Assembly (NCBI GenBank): GCA_009869945.1
Contig: WIXG01000356.1
Span: 1 to 64,000 of the forward strand
Direction of reading: 5' to 3'
Source: Mesaphorura yosii
Lineage: Eukaryota; Arthropoda; Collembola; Poduromorpha; Tullbergiidae
Length of the DNA stretch: 64,000 nt
A program made the translations under genes and the position numbers. Below, piece after piece: positions 39,224 to 50,982 of the stretch (positions within the stretch are counted from its first letter, which is position 1; every line of letters starts with the position of its first letter). Under the pieces are notes generated by a model that worked only from the letters and a program-made list of their open reading frames with translations, was not told the origin of the DNA and searched no databases.

Positions 39224-40466
39224 TCATTTCTTAATCTTTTCTTCTTCCACATACCCTTCGTTGTTAATTGCTTCTTTGAATTTGAGGTACTCCCTCTTTC
39301 GGTCAAAGTGTTTCACCTGCAAGAACAAAAAGCCAAAATTATTCCTGAAAAATTCAATCCCAAATTATTTCTGAATTTTGTCAAATGAAGTTCGGCCAGC
39401 AGCTCGATATTGAATGCGACACAGGAATCATTCACAACATATTTTGACACACTCGAGCACGTAGCGTAAACATGTCTGGGAGTGGGACGACGGCCTAATT
39501 CCCATTCTACTTGGTTGCACAAATGCAAATTAAATGACCCGAGCATGAGTTATGGTTTATTTTCTATCTGGGAGTTTATTTTTAGATTGGTATTGAAATG
39601 TTATCAAAACACACTGCGTGTGATGTATAACACCTTGGACTTTCTGGCAATTAGAATGCTGTCTTCTATGGTGGGCTTTGGGTTTATTAATAATGGTCTT
39701 GCATAAATTCGAATATTATAAATAACATCAGAAAGCTCTTGGAGTTGAAATAAGATTGACTTTTGGCTCGTGCTCAAGAACACTCTAAGCTTATCATGCA
39801 CGAGCTATCGTATCATTTCACAAACATTTTAACAGGAAGGAGGAGGAGTTAAGTCGTCATCTGCGTTTGAAATAAAATGTCTTAGCATATTAAAGAAAAG
39901 CGCGAGAAATTGTTTATCTCACACTTGCAGCGAAAAGCAGGCTGCCTTCCGTTCTCTATTTAGCACTAAACACTTAAATGTAAATAAGATTTTATGATGC
40001 AACGAAATATTATTTATCTTTCAACCAGCACCCACGCTCTTCAAAATATCTCTCAACGCTTCACTTCTGCGGCTATTGATAGTCTCTTTAGCATAAAAGT
40101 TTCCAGTGTCTAATTCCACTGATCAGACGTTCGTTCAGAATGGTGTCATCATCACCATGCCTCACCATGCAGTTTAGTTTAACGCTTACGTTACCGTTGC
40201 ATTTGCAAAGCACGTGACATATCTGTGATTGATTTATGGCACATGTCTTCTTCGAGTCGAGAAAGGGAAACCATAATTTCGGTGTATCCTAAAAACTAAA
40301 TTTTTGGATTGTTTATCTTTACCCATTGGCTTGGACAGCTCTTTTCATATTGTGTACGAAATTCTTTACATAATTCTTGGTGCTTCTCCTGTTTCTCGTC
40401 CATGCAATTCCAAAGTAGGTCTCTTGCATTCCAGCATTTCTCGCGGTCCTCCTTCGATAATGCCAT
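39224..40466 (-). CDS. COA6: Cytochrome c oxidase assembly factor 6 (COA6)
   Basis: Small twin-cysteine protein of the mitochondrial intermembrane space that helps deliver copper to the CuA site of COX2. Two exons, 40323-40466 and 39224-39316, joined in phase 0 across a 1 kb intron; 78 residues, the family's usual size. The first exon encodes MALSKEDREKCWNARDLLW with a CX9C pair (C-W-N-A-R-D-L-L-W-N-C), followed by a CX10C pair (C-KEFRTQYEKS-C) and PSQW. The second gives VKHFDRKREYLKFKEAI, matching the conserved COA6 helix. CX9C plus CX10C spacing is the signature of COA6. The first exon is read in a frame different from the longer overlapping open frame, so the gene is easily missed. Its start faces NAA30 across about 0.8 kb. 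Confidence 0.9.
39317..40322 (-). other. Intron of COA6
   Basis: A 1 kb AT-rich intron between the two COA6 exons. The open frames in it (for example 39604-39801 minus) look random; I see no nested gene. Confidence 0.7.
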
Positions 40467-41291
40467 ATTACTGATGATGTGATCACAATGACAATGGAAT
40501 CTAAGATATCAAGAATCACGAGGGGTAGATTACATTGAGGCTGGAGGAATAATCGTATTATTATGTTTACCAAGTGTGGTGAGACCTGCAGCGTGGTTTC
40601 ACGATAATTGGAATGCAATTACTGTGTAGCCGAAGGTTGTTTGATCACAGGATCTTGTTGAAGGGGAAGGGCAACGCTTGGCTTGTGAAATTACGCCATG
40701 ATGGCCTCAATACGTCTGACACCCAAACTGGAACGAGATTAAAAATGGTGGTAAGATTGCCGTGGCATGACATGGCCGCGGTATCCTCACTCGGTTTAAG
40801 TATTAACTTACTCTAGAGTCACTCCACTTCTCTGCACGCGAGAGAGAATTGCGGATGTATCTTGGCTAAGAAGTATACTCGACGACCACCACACTGATAC
40901 TGAATGATAAGTTGTCAAAAATAGATTTTCTACGAGAGCTTTATGGGAGAAATTCCAAAAATAACTTCTCCCAAAGATCCTCTTCACTTCCGATTAGTTT
41001 GAACCATGAGAATTCAAATATCAGTCCCACGTGTGAAAGTTATTTGCGTACATGAGACAAGAGTGGGATTTGAACTTTGCCAATTCAAATCATCGTAGAT
41101 TTTTAATTTGTAATGAAGTTTACAGTTATTATTTTTGTAGTTAACGAAGACTCAATACGGCCACCTCTGAAAATCGTGAGATCGTGTTTTGACATCGACC
41201 TTCGACGTGGTGGGAAAGTGGGAATCCATTCACTATCAAGATCGTTTGGTGACAGTAACAATTTAACATTACGGAGGAAGCATTATCAACC
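40467..41291. promoter_or_regulatory. Shared 5' region of COA6 (-) and NAA30 (+)
   Basis: About 0.8 kb between two divergent start codons, presumably carrying both promoters and 5' untranslated sequence. No motif stands out. Confidence 0.4.
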
Positions 41292-42267
41292 ATGTCAGAA
41301 ACTTCAGCCACCGACGGGGTTCCTCTTCCCTATGGAGCTGCAGAGGGTAAAGAGACTGACCCTGAAATTGAAGCAGAAACTTCAGCAAGCTCGTGTCCTG
41401 GTCCCGGATCCAGCATGACGAAAACGCAGGAAGAAGAAGCTAAAGACACGTTAGACGCGATAAAGCGAATTGCCACAGAGTTACTTAATGGAGAAGTCGG
41501 AAATATCGCCAGTACAATCGAGAAATTGCAACTTGACAGCGGCGACCGTCAAAAGGACAGTATTACAAATGGGCCTCCAACGGCAACAATTCCTGACACG
41601 ATTACCCAACATGAAGCTGAAAATACCAATATTCAGTACATTTCTTATGAGTCCGAGCTACAAATGCCCAGTATAATGAAGTTGATCCAGAAGGATTTAT
41701 CAGAACCCTACTCGATTTACACATATCGTTACTTTATTCATAATTGGCCGAAATTGTGCTTCCTGGCAATTGACACCGATAGAAGCGACATGGTGGTTGG
41801 TGCAATTGTGTGCAAACTTGACATTCACAAGCAGAGCAATCGTAGAGGTTACATTGCAATGCTTGCTGTTGATGAAGCTTATCGTCGCAAAAAGATAGGT
41901 AAGTGACCCGGCCAGATAAAACATTGAAGCTTCGTTTTCGTTTCAATGCAGGCTTCTGATCGACCATATTACACGGTCTCCTTGCAGGCTCTAGTCTTGT
42001 CCTTCGTTCAATTCGTGCCATGGCGGTGGAAGATGCTGATGAGGTAAGTTCAAATTGTTCCGTCATACATCTTATTGGCAGGACGTACGCAGACAGGGAA
42101 TGCTAATCACTTTCATTCATTTATCGTAGATTGTCCTTGAAACTGAGATAACGAACAAATCCGCCTTGCGATTATATGAAAACTTGGGATTTGTGCGAGA
42201 CAAGAGACTATTCCGATACTACTTGAATGGTGTGGATGCACTTCGACTAAAATTATGGCTGAAGTGA
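41292..42267 (+). CDS. NAA30: N-alpha-acetyltransferase 30, catalytic subunit of NatC
   Basis: GNAT-fold enzyme that acetylates the N-terminal methionine of nascent proteins starting Met-hydrophobic, at the ribosome. Exons 41292-41898, 41988-42043 and 42130-42267 give 266 residues. The first 115 or so are low-complexity and acidic, as in other NAA30 proteins. The GNAT domain follows: [49 protein letters not shown] (written here in parts: the acetyl-CoA loop is RRKKIGS), [22 protein letters not shown] and [17 protein letters not shown] at the C-terminus. The ATG (context accATGt) begins the only long frame. The 3' end overlaps the antisense ESF1 transcript. Confidence 0.94.
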
Positions 42268-42293
42268 AATGTATAAGTCAAAGTCTTTACCTA

Positions 42294-42299
42294 TTTATT
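42294..42299 (-). terminator. Poly(A) signal AATAAA, end of ESF1
   Basis: The plus strand reads TTTATT, 110 bases past the ESF1 stop and only 27 bases beyond the NAA30 stop, so the two mRNAs probably overlap at their 3' ends. Confidence 0.5.
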
Positions 42300-42382
42300 A
42301 CGAACAGCAAAAAGTTAGCATTCAGTTCATGTGTTATCTGCTAAATAGAAACAGTCCATTTGTACTTTAATAATTGGTAAAT

Positions 42383-42388
42383 AATAAA
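42383..42388 (+). terminator. Poly(A) signal AATAAA, end of NAA30
   Basis: It lies 116 bases after the NAA30 stop codon and 21 bases before the last coding base of the antisense gene ESF1. Confidence 0.6.
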
Positions 42389-42408
42389 CAAGAGCCTAAC
42401 CATAATTC

Positions 42409-45400
42409 TTAAGACGTCTTCTTTTGGGTGACAACAAACCTGTTTTTCTTTTGCTTCAGATGTTCAGTATTTCGTTTAATAGATTTTACTAAAGAAGCAA
42501 GTTCAGATTTCCTTGAGATCTTCGTAGGAGGCTCGGGTTCGTTTAATTCGGGTGTTCCATTCGCAACGTCTAAATCAAGAACTCCACTTTTTGAAATCCG
42601 TTCCTCCTGGAATCGACAAAAAATTAGTCACATCACATAGCCACACCTTCCACTTTCAATGAAGTTACCTCTGATTTTTCAGGCACTGCTTGCCTCCTTT
42701 TCTGCTTCTCACTGATTATTGCACCCATCGACTTTGTATTTTTGAAATTTGGATCTGAGGGGTCAACATTAAACTTGTGGGATGTGTAGAGCGCACTGAA
42801 ACGATCATCCTCTAAATCAATTTGGAAGGTGTCCGCATTTTCCGCAGCTGTCGTATCATCTTGCTCGGTTGGAGTCTTCTTCTGTTTCCGTTTCTTTTTC
42901 GACTTCTTACCACCTTCATTTTGTTCAGTCTCCAAAATTTTCTTCATGCTGAAATGTCCCTTCTGATTGTCTTCGTTGTCCATCAAGAGGAGCTCCAAAG
43001 CTGCGGCCTAACAAACAATGAGTTAGCAAAGTTAAAAATCCTAACTGTAATTGTAAGTTGCAATCTTACATCTTCAGCTTCTTGCTTCAACTTCTGAGGA
43101 TCTTTTGACTCGTCAGTCTTTTTTAGTTTGTGCCTTTTCTTCTGCTTATTGTTGCTACCTGACTGCAACTCATCCTTAAAGAATGGGTCATTCAAATCAA
43201 TATCAACGTCATCATCGCTGAAAGGCTGATCCACATCTTCCTTTTCTTCCTCGTCATCCGCGGCGTCTTCGTCCTCACTACCGTCTTCAGCATTGTCCTT
43301 GTCCGTCCCCAACTTCTTCTTTATTTTCTTTTTCTCATGTTTCTTCGCCAACATCTCTTCCCAAGGTGTCATTTTTTTAGCTTTTTCCTCTCCTAACTTT
43401 TTCTTTACTAAACCTTCAGTAGTTTTCTTTAACCCAACACCCCATGTGATTTCCATTTCGACGTCTTTCTCCTTCTTTTTCTTTTCTTCGTCTTGAATAG
43501 ATTCTAGCAAATTGCGATATTTACTAATTGCATCAAGGTTGGATTTTGCGTCATCCGAATTATCTAGATTATGAATCAAACAGTCAAAAGGTGGGGAAAT
43601 ATGCATAGGTATAGGCATTGAAAATCTAACCTGCATCTGCTTCTTCTTTGCCTTCTTCGTCTGCTTCTTCATCGGACGAAGATGCTAGATACGCCCGTAT
43701 ATCTTCATCGTCAACTTTTTCTTTGGGGTCGTGTACTCGTGTTGTTAACATTTGTCGTTGTGGGTCTGTTTCATCCCATGTCAAGTCAACCTGAAATGGA
43801 AAAGAAGGACCGTAAGAGACAAGAAAGGTAAATAAAATAGAGCGAGAAGGGTTACATGAAAAATGCAAACAATAAATCAAACGAAAACAATATACCTTCA
43901 TTTGTTGGAGTGCTGTAGTCGTAAAGAACTTCGGGATATACTTTTCTGTTGATGGCAGTGCGTCACATTTATCCCTTGGCTCCTGGAGACACGACACATG
44001 AAGTGAACAATACAAAGTGAATCTGACTTCGTCTACGTCTTCAACATGTAAAATTGGTTACGCTGTGTCTTACCTCGTCAAACGTCAAGTCATCAGGAAT
44101 AAATCGGAGATCAATTTTGGTTGCACTTGATTCAAACTCAAACCCATCGCATTCAGTGTAAATTTTATTTGCCGTTTCTGGTGAATCAAACTCCATAACT
44201 GCGTAGTAGTACCTGGAGGGAGTAAATAGAACCGTACAAAGTTACGATACAAACAAATGAAGTACTTTTAGACCGGAAGCTTTTTTTTTACTTGAGACGA
44301 TTCAGCTGATACTTTCGCAGGCGTTCCATATGGAATGAGTTCCCCTCCTCTCCCTCCTCCACAACATATCCCTCAGAAATCTCATTATCGTCAACTCGAT
44401 CCGCTCCAGATGGAAGGGACTCGTCATCAGAATCCAAAGTCACCAAAGGGTTGCCGTCGTCGTCCTCTCGCAGTTCTTGTGGCCCATGAATTTCCTCCTC
44501 CTCTAATCGTTTCTTTCCAAATTCAGACGGGTAAATCTAGAGAACGATAGTTTGGTGTAAAGGAGGAACAATAACTCCACAACCATGTTCTCGACTGAAA
44601 CATACTGCCACATATTTTAGTGCTCCTCCAGGTGGTAAAAAGGAATGGAATAGAACAAACAAATCATCAGACTTTACACGATCCCAATCCATATTGCACA
44701 CTGCTAATCTGTATGTAACTTCATCATTGCGTTCGGCATCTCTGTCCAGTTCTCCCCACGCTGAAAAACAAATCTTATTTGCACACTGTTTCAATCAGCA
44801 CATGCAACAACAATTGGGTACGTCCTTACCATGGGACATGTCTTCTATTCCTTCGTCCTCCTCCGAGCTCGTGGAATCGTTACTGGTAGAGGAGTCATCC
44901 TCATCTTCAGTGTCAGAATCCAGTACTCCTTCGCCACGAGCGTAGTCAACTGTCAAATCTTGCAGCTTCTTCTTAGTCTTTTCTGACACCGTATCAGTGG
45001 AACCTGATTTTTGCACCTCATTTTCTTCCTCTTCGGATTCCTCACTTGGTTTAATAGAATTTTCATCAGGTTTTGCCGTGGATATGTCATCTTCGTTTTG
45101 ACCTGCTTGTCTTTCATTTGAATTGTCATCGTCATTTTGACCATCTTCAATCAGATTGTAGTATCTTTTCATGTTCTCATCAGAAGTTAAGTTTATAGGC
45201 TTTCCTCGTTTGTCAACTTTGTACTTCAACTTGAACTTGTCGTCCTGTAACGAAACAACATTCGGTCAATTCCCAAGTCGGTTGTCAGGAGCTTCAAATG
45301 ATGTGTGTCGCTTAATACTCCAAAAGACAAACCCTAACCATAAATATGTTTAAAATGCGTATCAGCATGAACCGGGCAGAAATGGACGTAGGCTGCCCTG

Positions 45401-45661
45401 TGCCTACGCACCTCCTCTTTGCGAGGGCAGATGGCAAACGCATTAGTTATTCTCCAAAATTACAAAATTCAATATTTTCTTCCTTACGTGAAACATTGCC
45501 CCAAACCGCGAATCGATGTTAACTCGCTTCTTGTCCTTCGGAACGCGCCGAAAGAGTGGATCCTGTCGTATATGAGCAAATCTGGCATCTTGCTCTGCCG
45601 TCGTTTGGGCAGCGTTCCGCTCGTCTTTTGATGTATGCGGCTTCTTTCTGGAACCTTTCAT
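42409..45661 (-). CDS. ESF1: ESF1 homolog, nucleolar pre-rRNA processing protein
   Basis: Nucleolar protein needed for 18S rRNA maturation in the small-subunit processome. Ten exons, 5' to 3': 45488-45661, 44830-45244, 44606-44760, 44292-44536, 44074-44212, 43896-43982, 43631-43790, 43070-43563, 42669-43007, 42409-42606; all phases agree and give 801 residues (human about 851). Features in order: basic start with [14 protein letters not shown] and RFGAMF; long acidic Ser/Glu/Asp stretch; the conserved core [11 protein letters not shown] and [74 protein letters not shown]; many Lys/Glu-rich segments; and the C-terminal motif [20 protein letters not shown]. The start at 45661 (MKGSRKK) is preferred over an in-frame ATG 12 codons upstream. 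It is divergent from LRRC57. Confidence 0.94.
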
Positions 45662-46214
45662 GTTGCTGATGACCGAAGTGCAGGTCTTGATGATCAACCT
45701 ATGAAGAAATAATCACACTATAAAAAATTGGAAATCACATTTCGAAACCACCCAAGCCTAAAATGACTGGCACCAGCCGAAACAAAAGGTATAATAAATA
45801 ATGCGGCGATTGTATAGTGTACAAATTGCGGCTTACCAAAATGAGGCAGGGAAATTAGACGTTACCTCGGATTGAATTGAAAGAGGGTCTTCGGTCTTAG
45901 AAGTTAGAAACCTCCAGATTACAATTACAATTCCAGGCGTGCTGAAACTGAGACGGTTAAGTGAGCTTTTTTCTGACTGTTTAGTTTCGAAGTTTTGACT
46001 TTCTATGCCCCAGAGTACATGTGCTTTCAGACTCGTTTATAATTTTCCACCAAGTCTCAGCTGCGCATCCTTTCTCGGAATTATCGCCTTGTCAAAACAT
46101 AATACGAAAATAGAATAACAGAATTATCATGAGATGAAGTGACATAAACTTTGAAGCGATTTATTGTATCGTCCAGAAATTAATAAAGGTGTCACTGATT
46201 TATTGCTTTAAAGT
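45662..46214. promoter_or_regulatory. Shared 5' region of ESF1 (-) and LRRC57 (+)
   Basis: About 550 bases between divergent start codons, AT-rich, probably a bidirectional promoter. No clear core element is visible. Confidence 0.4.
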
Positions 46215-47361
46215 ATGGGAAATCAAGGCATCCGACAGCATATAGAAACATCTGGCAAGACAGGCGTATTTCACTTATCCAAGGCGAAGCTCCAGCACGT
46301 AAATGCCACTTATTTTCTGAACATATTTATAGCTTACAACTTACACTTAATACTTTCCCAAATTCTTGACAGTTTCCACCAGAATTAGTAAACTTGGTCG
46401 GAGTTTTAAGGAACATTGACTTGTCCGAGAACAAAATCGTGTCTATACCAGAAAATATTGGAGCCTTTGTTAATTTGAAAGTCTTAAACCTCAGCCATAA
46501 TAATATAGGTGAGTTTAGTTTCACCAACAATGGCTTGTTATGCTGTCTTGTTAATTGCAATCATAGTACGATGTGAGATGCCAAATGCTGAAGTTATATG
46601 ACATGATTACTTTTCAGAACATTTGCCGGAGCAATTGGGAACGTTAGCAAAGCTAGAAACCCTGACGCTTTCCTGGAACAAAATTCGCACAGTCCCGTCG
46701 TCTCTTCAAAAGCTTCCTAAACTCCGGGATGTAAATTTAAGGTACGCTAGAAGCCAGACTGCATAGAGAGAGCTGAAGACAGTTTCCGTTGGTGGATCAC
46801 AAAGTTACAATCCTTTTCTATTTAATTTTTGCAGTGATAACCAAATCAGCGTTTTCCCGAAAGTGTTCTGTGGAATTAAATCCTTGGCGGTAATTGATTT
46901 AAGCAAAAACCGGATAACGGAAGTTCCTTCCGGAGTTGGTGGCTTGCAAGTCGTCGAGCTTATACTTAATTCCAATCAGGTAGAGTAAATTGGCGGTGGG
47001 TCTGACTATGGAGACTGTATGGAGTAGGACTGAGTGAGACTGACAAAATGATGCTTGTCATTTTCAGATAAAGAAAATATCTGAGGATTTGGCTCAGTGT
47101 CCAAACTTAAAGACTTTACGGGTGCAAGAGAACTGTTTAAGTCTGGAGGACTTCCCAGCAAAATTGTTAACTGATTCCCTGATTTCTCTAATCATGATTG
47201 AAGGAAATTTGTTCGACATGAAGCAGTTTCTGGAGCTCCCGGGTTATGATACGGTGAGTGCTCTTTTTATCTCCAAGTCTAATCTAATTTTAGTTATAAG
47301 TTTAATTCTTCTCTTTTAGTACATGGAAAGGTACACAGCCACGAAGAAGAAACTCATGTAA
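46215..47361 (+). CDS. LRRC57: Leucine-rich repeat-containing protein 57
   Basis: Small cytoplasmic or membrane-associated LRR protein of unknown precise function. Six exons, 46215-46298, 46373-46508, 46618-46741, 46835-46979, 47068-47253 and 47320-47361, join in phase to 238 residues; the human protein has 239. It begins MGNQGIRQHIETSGKTGVF, which matches the family and carries a glycine at position 2 suitable for N-myristoylation. About eight LxxLxLxxN-type repeats follow (for example LKVLNLSHNNI, LAVIDLSKNRI, VVELILNSNQI), then the family-specific end PGYDTYMERYTATKKKLM. The exon boundaries fall mostly inside repeats. Confidence 0.95.
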
Positions 47362-47517
47362 CACCATGAGCCAGCTAGTGGAGCTGGATAAAATGCTCCG
47401 TGGAGTGGAGAAATAGCGCACGGAATTTGCAAGCGGATCTTCATCTTTAACTGCGGTTTAAAGAATTCCACACGCACTCGATAATGACTTCGCTTACATT
47501 TTAAAAAATTGAATGAT

Positions 47518-47523
47518 TTTATT
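47518..47523 (-). terminator. Poly(A) signal AATAAA, end of the zinc-finger gene
   Basis: The plus strand reads TTTATT, about 290 bases beyond the minus-strand stop codon at 47810 and inside the LRRC57 3' untranslated region. Confidence 0.4.
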
Positions 47524-47676
47524 CATTAAAGCAACGCTCAGATCGCACCCATCTAGATTGGAGTAGTTTACCTTTAACCTTAATCTAGTCATATGCAGAA
47601 CTACAATTTAATGATCATAAGATAAGTTCTGAGTATTAATTATCGATGAGTTTGTTTCATAAGTAGATTCGCTTGA

Positions 47677-47682
47677 AATAAA
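47677..47682 (+). terminator. Poly(A) signal AATAAA, end of LRRC57
   Basis: It lies 316 bases after the LRRC57 stop. The minus-strand gene opposite probably ends at 47518, so the two transcripts would overlap by about 150 bases. Confidence 0.5.
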
Positions 47683-47809
47683 TCTGTTATATTTCACAGT
47701 TTCATAACCATTTGTAATGTTCTACATTCAAACAGGCGTCGGTGGAGCATTTTGACAAATGCATGTAAACTTTATGCAAATACTTATGCATTTGATGTAC
47801 CTCGTCACT

Positions 47810-50455
47810 CTAAATATCGGAGAATTTCTTTGGCTTGGGATTTTCACCGTTAGAGTTGTCCTGCTTGCACTTTGGATTCGCACCGCCCTTTCCTTCCGGG
47901 AACACGATATGGCTCAAGTACTTCGTTGTCCCAGAAAATTGTTGCGAGCAATGTTCACATGAAAATGAAGGCTGATGTTTGATGATTCCCTGATAAGTAC
48001 GAACAACGTGCCCGCTTGATTCCAGATGAATGCGGAACGCCTGTTCATTAAGTGTCTATGAGATAAAGGAAACGTGTGGGCCACTTCTTTCCTCTTACCA
48101 ATTCATCCTTCGCAGCGAAATTGCAGGGCGGACAGTAGTACATCATTTTCCCATTCATTTCACGTGCAAACGCGGAGAGCTGATCATAATGGGCTTCAAA
48201 CGCTAGGATTAAATCAGAGCCATGATAATCGAAAAGATATAACTCCTTCCACCCAACTATTTCACATATACCATTTAGTATTGGCCGACTTTTTCCAAAC
48301 GTAGTCGCTGATCTGAATTGATGAAGTCCATACCTGCGAGAAATGCGCATGCTTGATTTACTATTGGGTCCCAAATGCAAAACAAATTTCACGAAATATG
48401 CCATTTTTGTGTTTACCTTTGATGTAAATCAATCTGCAATTGGATGACTTCCTTTTGTTTGCGTACAACTCCTTCTAATTGCTCCCTTGTCTCGGAGTCG
48501 CAACCTGGACAATGGTTAAATGCAAGCGGATGATATGCACTATTGTTAGAGTATCAAAATATGACAGAAAGTTCTCGTGGAAGACGCAAGCACTCACAGC
48601 ACGGTTTCTCTTCGCATAAATTATTGTTCTGGCTGACTTTCCCCTGTAGAGCTCCTAAAAGTTGTAAGACTTCAGCTTCCAATAGGACCTGACGTTCCAA
48701 GACATGGTTCCATTGATGTTCAATGAGTTTGTGCTGAAATCTGAAATGTTTAGAGTAGACTACTACGCGCAAGGTAATGAAACTTTGGATTTTAGTTAAA
48801 AACTGACCTCGAGAAATACTCGAGAGACGGTGAGAGCGAACCAGTTTTTGTAATAGGCTTACGCTCTGTTGTTGTTGGTCGTTTGCGATGAGCACTGTTT
48901 AATGTGACTGGCGCTTTGATGCACGAAGTCGCGGATGTAGCTTCAATCATTTCAGTGATCTGTGATTGGGAAACAATTTCCTTTGCCTTGGCATCAGCTA
49001 GACTCTTACGTTTTCCCTTTTGTCTGGTGGCACTTGTTCTCTTTCTAGAAGAGCTGCTAGACCCCTTTCGCATTGCAGAAACTGACCCTGTGGCTGATCT
49101 CTGACTTTGAGCCCTCGAAAGTGTGCTCACTTGTGTTTTGGTTTTCTCTTGTCTTGACAGTTGACTGATGGCAGCTACGGCAGCTTTTACATCGTTTGAT
49201 AGCGGAAGGGTTTTGCCGTCTAGAAGTGGCTTTACCTTGGGTTTGACCAAAGGTTTAAGAGTCAGCGACACGGATTTCAGCAAATTCCTTAAGCCCAGTG
49301 CTGGCTTCCTGCTGCCTGGCCTTGTTTCTTTTGATTTTGGCCTTGGAGTAATACGTCTTGCAACTGGAGACAATTGTGGCGTATTGTTCTCTTCTACAGT
49401 GGCCATCTTTTCCGCTGGACTTTTACCGCCATGTTGTGCATATCGGTCCGAAAAAAGTAAATCCTGCCGCATTTGTTGGTAATTGATTTCGATAGTTGAC
49501 TGCAAGTAATAAAATACGATGCCAAATTCTATTCAGTAGTATGAGAGTATGATATTACAATCCCAGATGGGACAAACGAATCCGTACCATGGAGTTCTTT
49601 GGAATTACGGCCAAGGGAAACACTTTTGGGTGCCCAATAACTTCCCGAGCGTTGGAGGCTATATGCTGGAGCATGTCTTCCTTTGTAAGTTTTAGCAGCT
49701 CAGAGTCAGTATCACCTGTGGAGTCTACTGCATCGAATATTAGCTTCGTCGAAGCGGGACTTGATTTCATTGTCGTCTTTGCCTAAATGAGCTTCGTTAA
49801 TCAAGAGTTACAACTACCCAAAACTTTAAGTTGTGAGGAAGAGAGTGTAGATATGGCGACCGCAATACCTCATCGACTTGATTGCGTGCAACGGGAGATG
49901 ATTCTGGCATCCCTAATTTTGAGTGTTTCTTCTTGGACTTTGGCTTCGGACTCTGAGGATAGTATGCAGGCGGGTTCCATTAAGAAGGTATTCTGGCTAC
50001 AAACGTTCTCCAATTGCCTACCTGCTTAATAGCAAGGAAACTCTGTAACGGAGTCAATGAGCCCGTTGTCGGCCAAAAGATAAAACCTTATCGATGACTG
50101 CAGAAGCCATAACGTGATTCCTGCTCAAATAATTCATGATTTCGGTCTTCGCTTCCGCCGCCGCATCGGAGATTCCATGCATTGTATATTGTCCGCTTTT
50201 AGAACCTAAAATGTACGCATACTTGGTCATTACATGATGAAAGCGAGTCATGGGCTACCGGCCATTTCACTTACCGCTATGCTGGAGCGAGCTCTCTGGA
50301 CGGCTCGGCGGCGGCTGTGGCTGCCGAGGGGTCTCGGAGTTGGAACGGCCCCTTCGGGGTTTTGTACGAGCCTACAACAACGGCAGAGGAGTAAATCACA
50401 CTAACCCCTTTACAGAATTCCATACTCTGATCTGAGGAGAACATACTGAATTCAT
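47810..50455 (-). CDS. Unrecognised basic protein with coiled coil and C-terminal zinc finger
   Basis: I do not recognise this family. Ten exons join in phase: 50447-50455, 50275-50371, 50087-50205, 49869-49952, 49588-49782, 48808-49499, 48598-48740, 48417-48504, 48099-48333, 47810-48055; 635 residues. The first exon holds only three codons (MNS); the second is GC-rich and Arg/Pro-rich (PRQPQPPPSRP). A long Ser/Lys/Arg-rich, probably disordered and nuclear-type middle follows (KRKSLADAKAKEI, SRKRTSATRQKGKRK). A coiled-coil-like stretch (HQWNHVLERQVLLEAEVLQLL, then EQLEGVVRKQKEVIQLQIDL) precedes a folded-looking segment (CEIVGWKELYLFDYHG). The C-terminus has CPPC...H-x5-H, a matrin/U1-like finger, plus CEHC. 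A DNA- or RNA-binding or centrosomal role is conceivable, but nothing proves it. Confidence 0.75.
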
Positions 50456-50982
50456 TGTTGGGCCCAGGCAATTGTCAACGAGATAGATGAAGTGACTGAG
50501 AATGGCGATATCTTGGAATAGTACTAGAAAATTACTTCGTATGAATGATTATTGGTTTTACAGGCCAGAAAGTAAAGGCAAGTCGAGAACTTATCAAGAA
50601 ATCGGTAAAAATTATCGGTATCATGGCCAAAAAGTCAAACCATGCATTAGAACGGATGTCAAGCGCCCTGATCGAGTCGGGTTGAATTGCTTGGAGAAAC
50701 TCGTGTCAATATTCGTTACTATAATAATTTGACAACAGATATCGAGATCCGAAGATCAAAGATGCAAGATCCACGTCGGAAATTAATAAAATTAATGCCA
50801 AGCTGCATAGGTACAAAACAAGATTACTCAAGCCGCAACTACAAACTTTATTTCTTGACAAACGTAATTGCTGTAAAATAATAAATATTATAAATTGTGA
50901 GAAACGTGAAACTTAATTGATCACTAAGAAAATGACAAATGATTACACTCATTCTTTTGAGAAAGAAACACTGCTGTAGGCA
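50456..50982. other. Intergenic region between two minus-strand unrecognised genes
   Basis: About 530 bases between the start of the zinc-finger gene and the end of the 267-residue gene, containing the upstream promoter of the former and the 3' end of the latter. A plus-strand open frame at 50502-50732 resembles nothing I know. Confidence 0.5.

Noticed and set aside
40319-40618. 99-codon minus frame with a membrane-like segment
   Set aside because: It is a shadow of the COA6 exon in another frame; the COA6 frame carries the conserved twin-cysteine motif.
50206-50251. ATG at 50251 (MTRFHHVMTK) as start of the zinc-finger gene
   Set aside because: A donor at 50274 and an acceptor at 50206 make this stretch a 69-base intron in the correct phase, and an upstream ATG exon exists at 50447.
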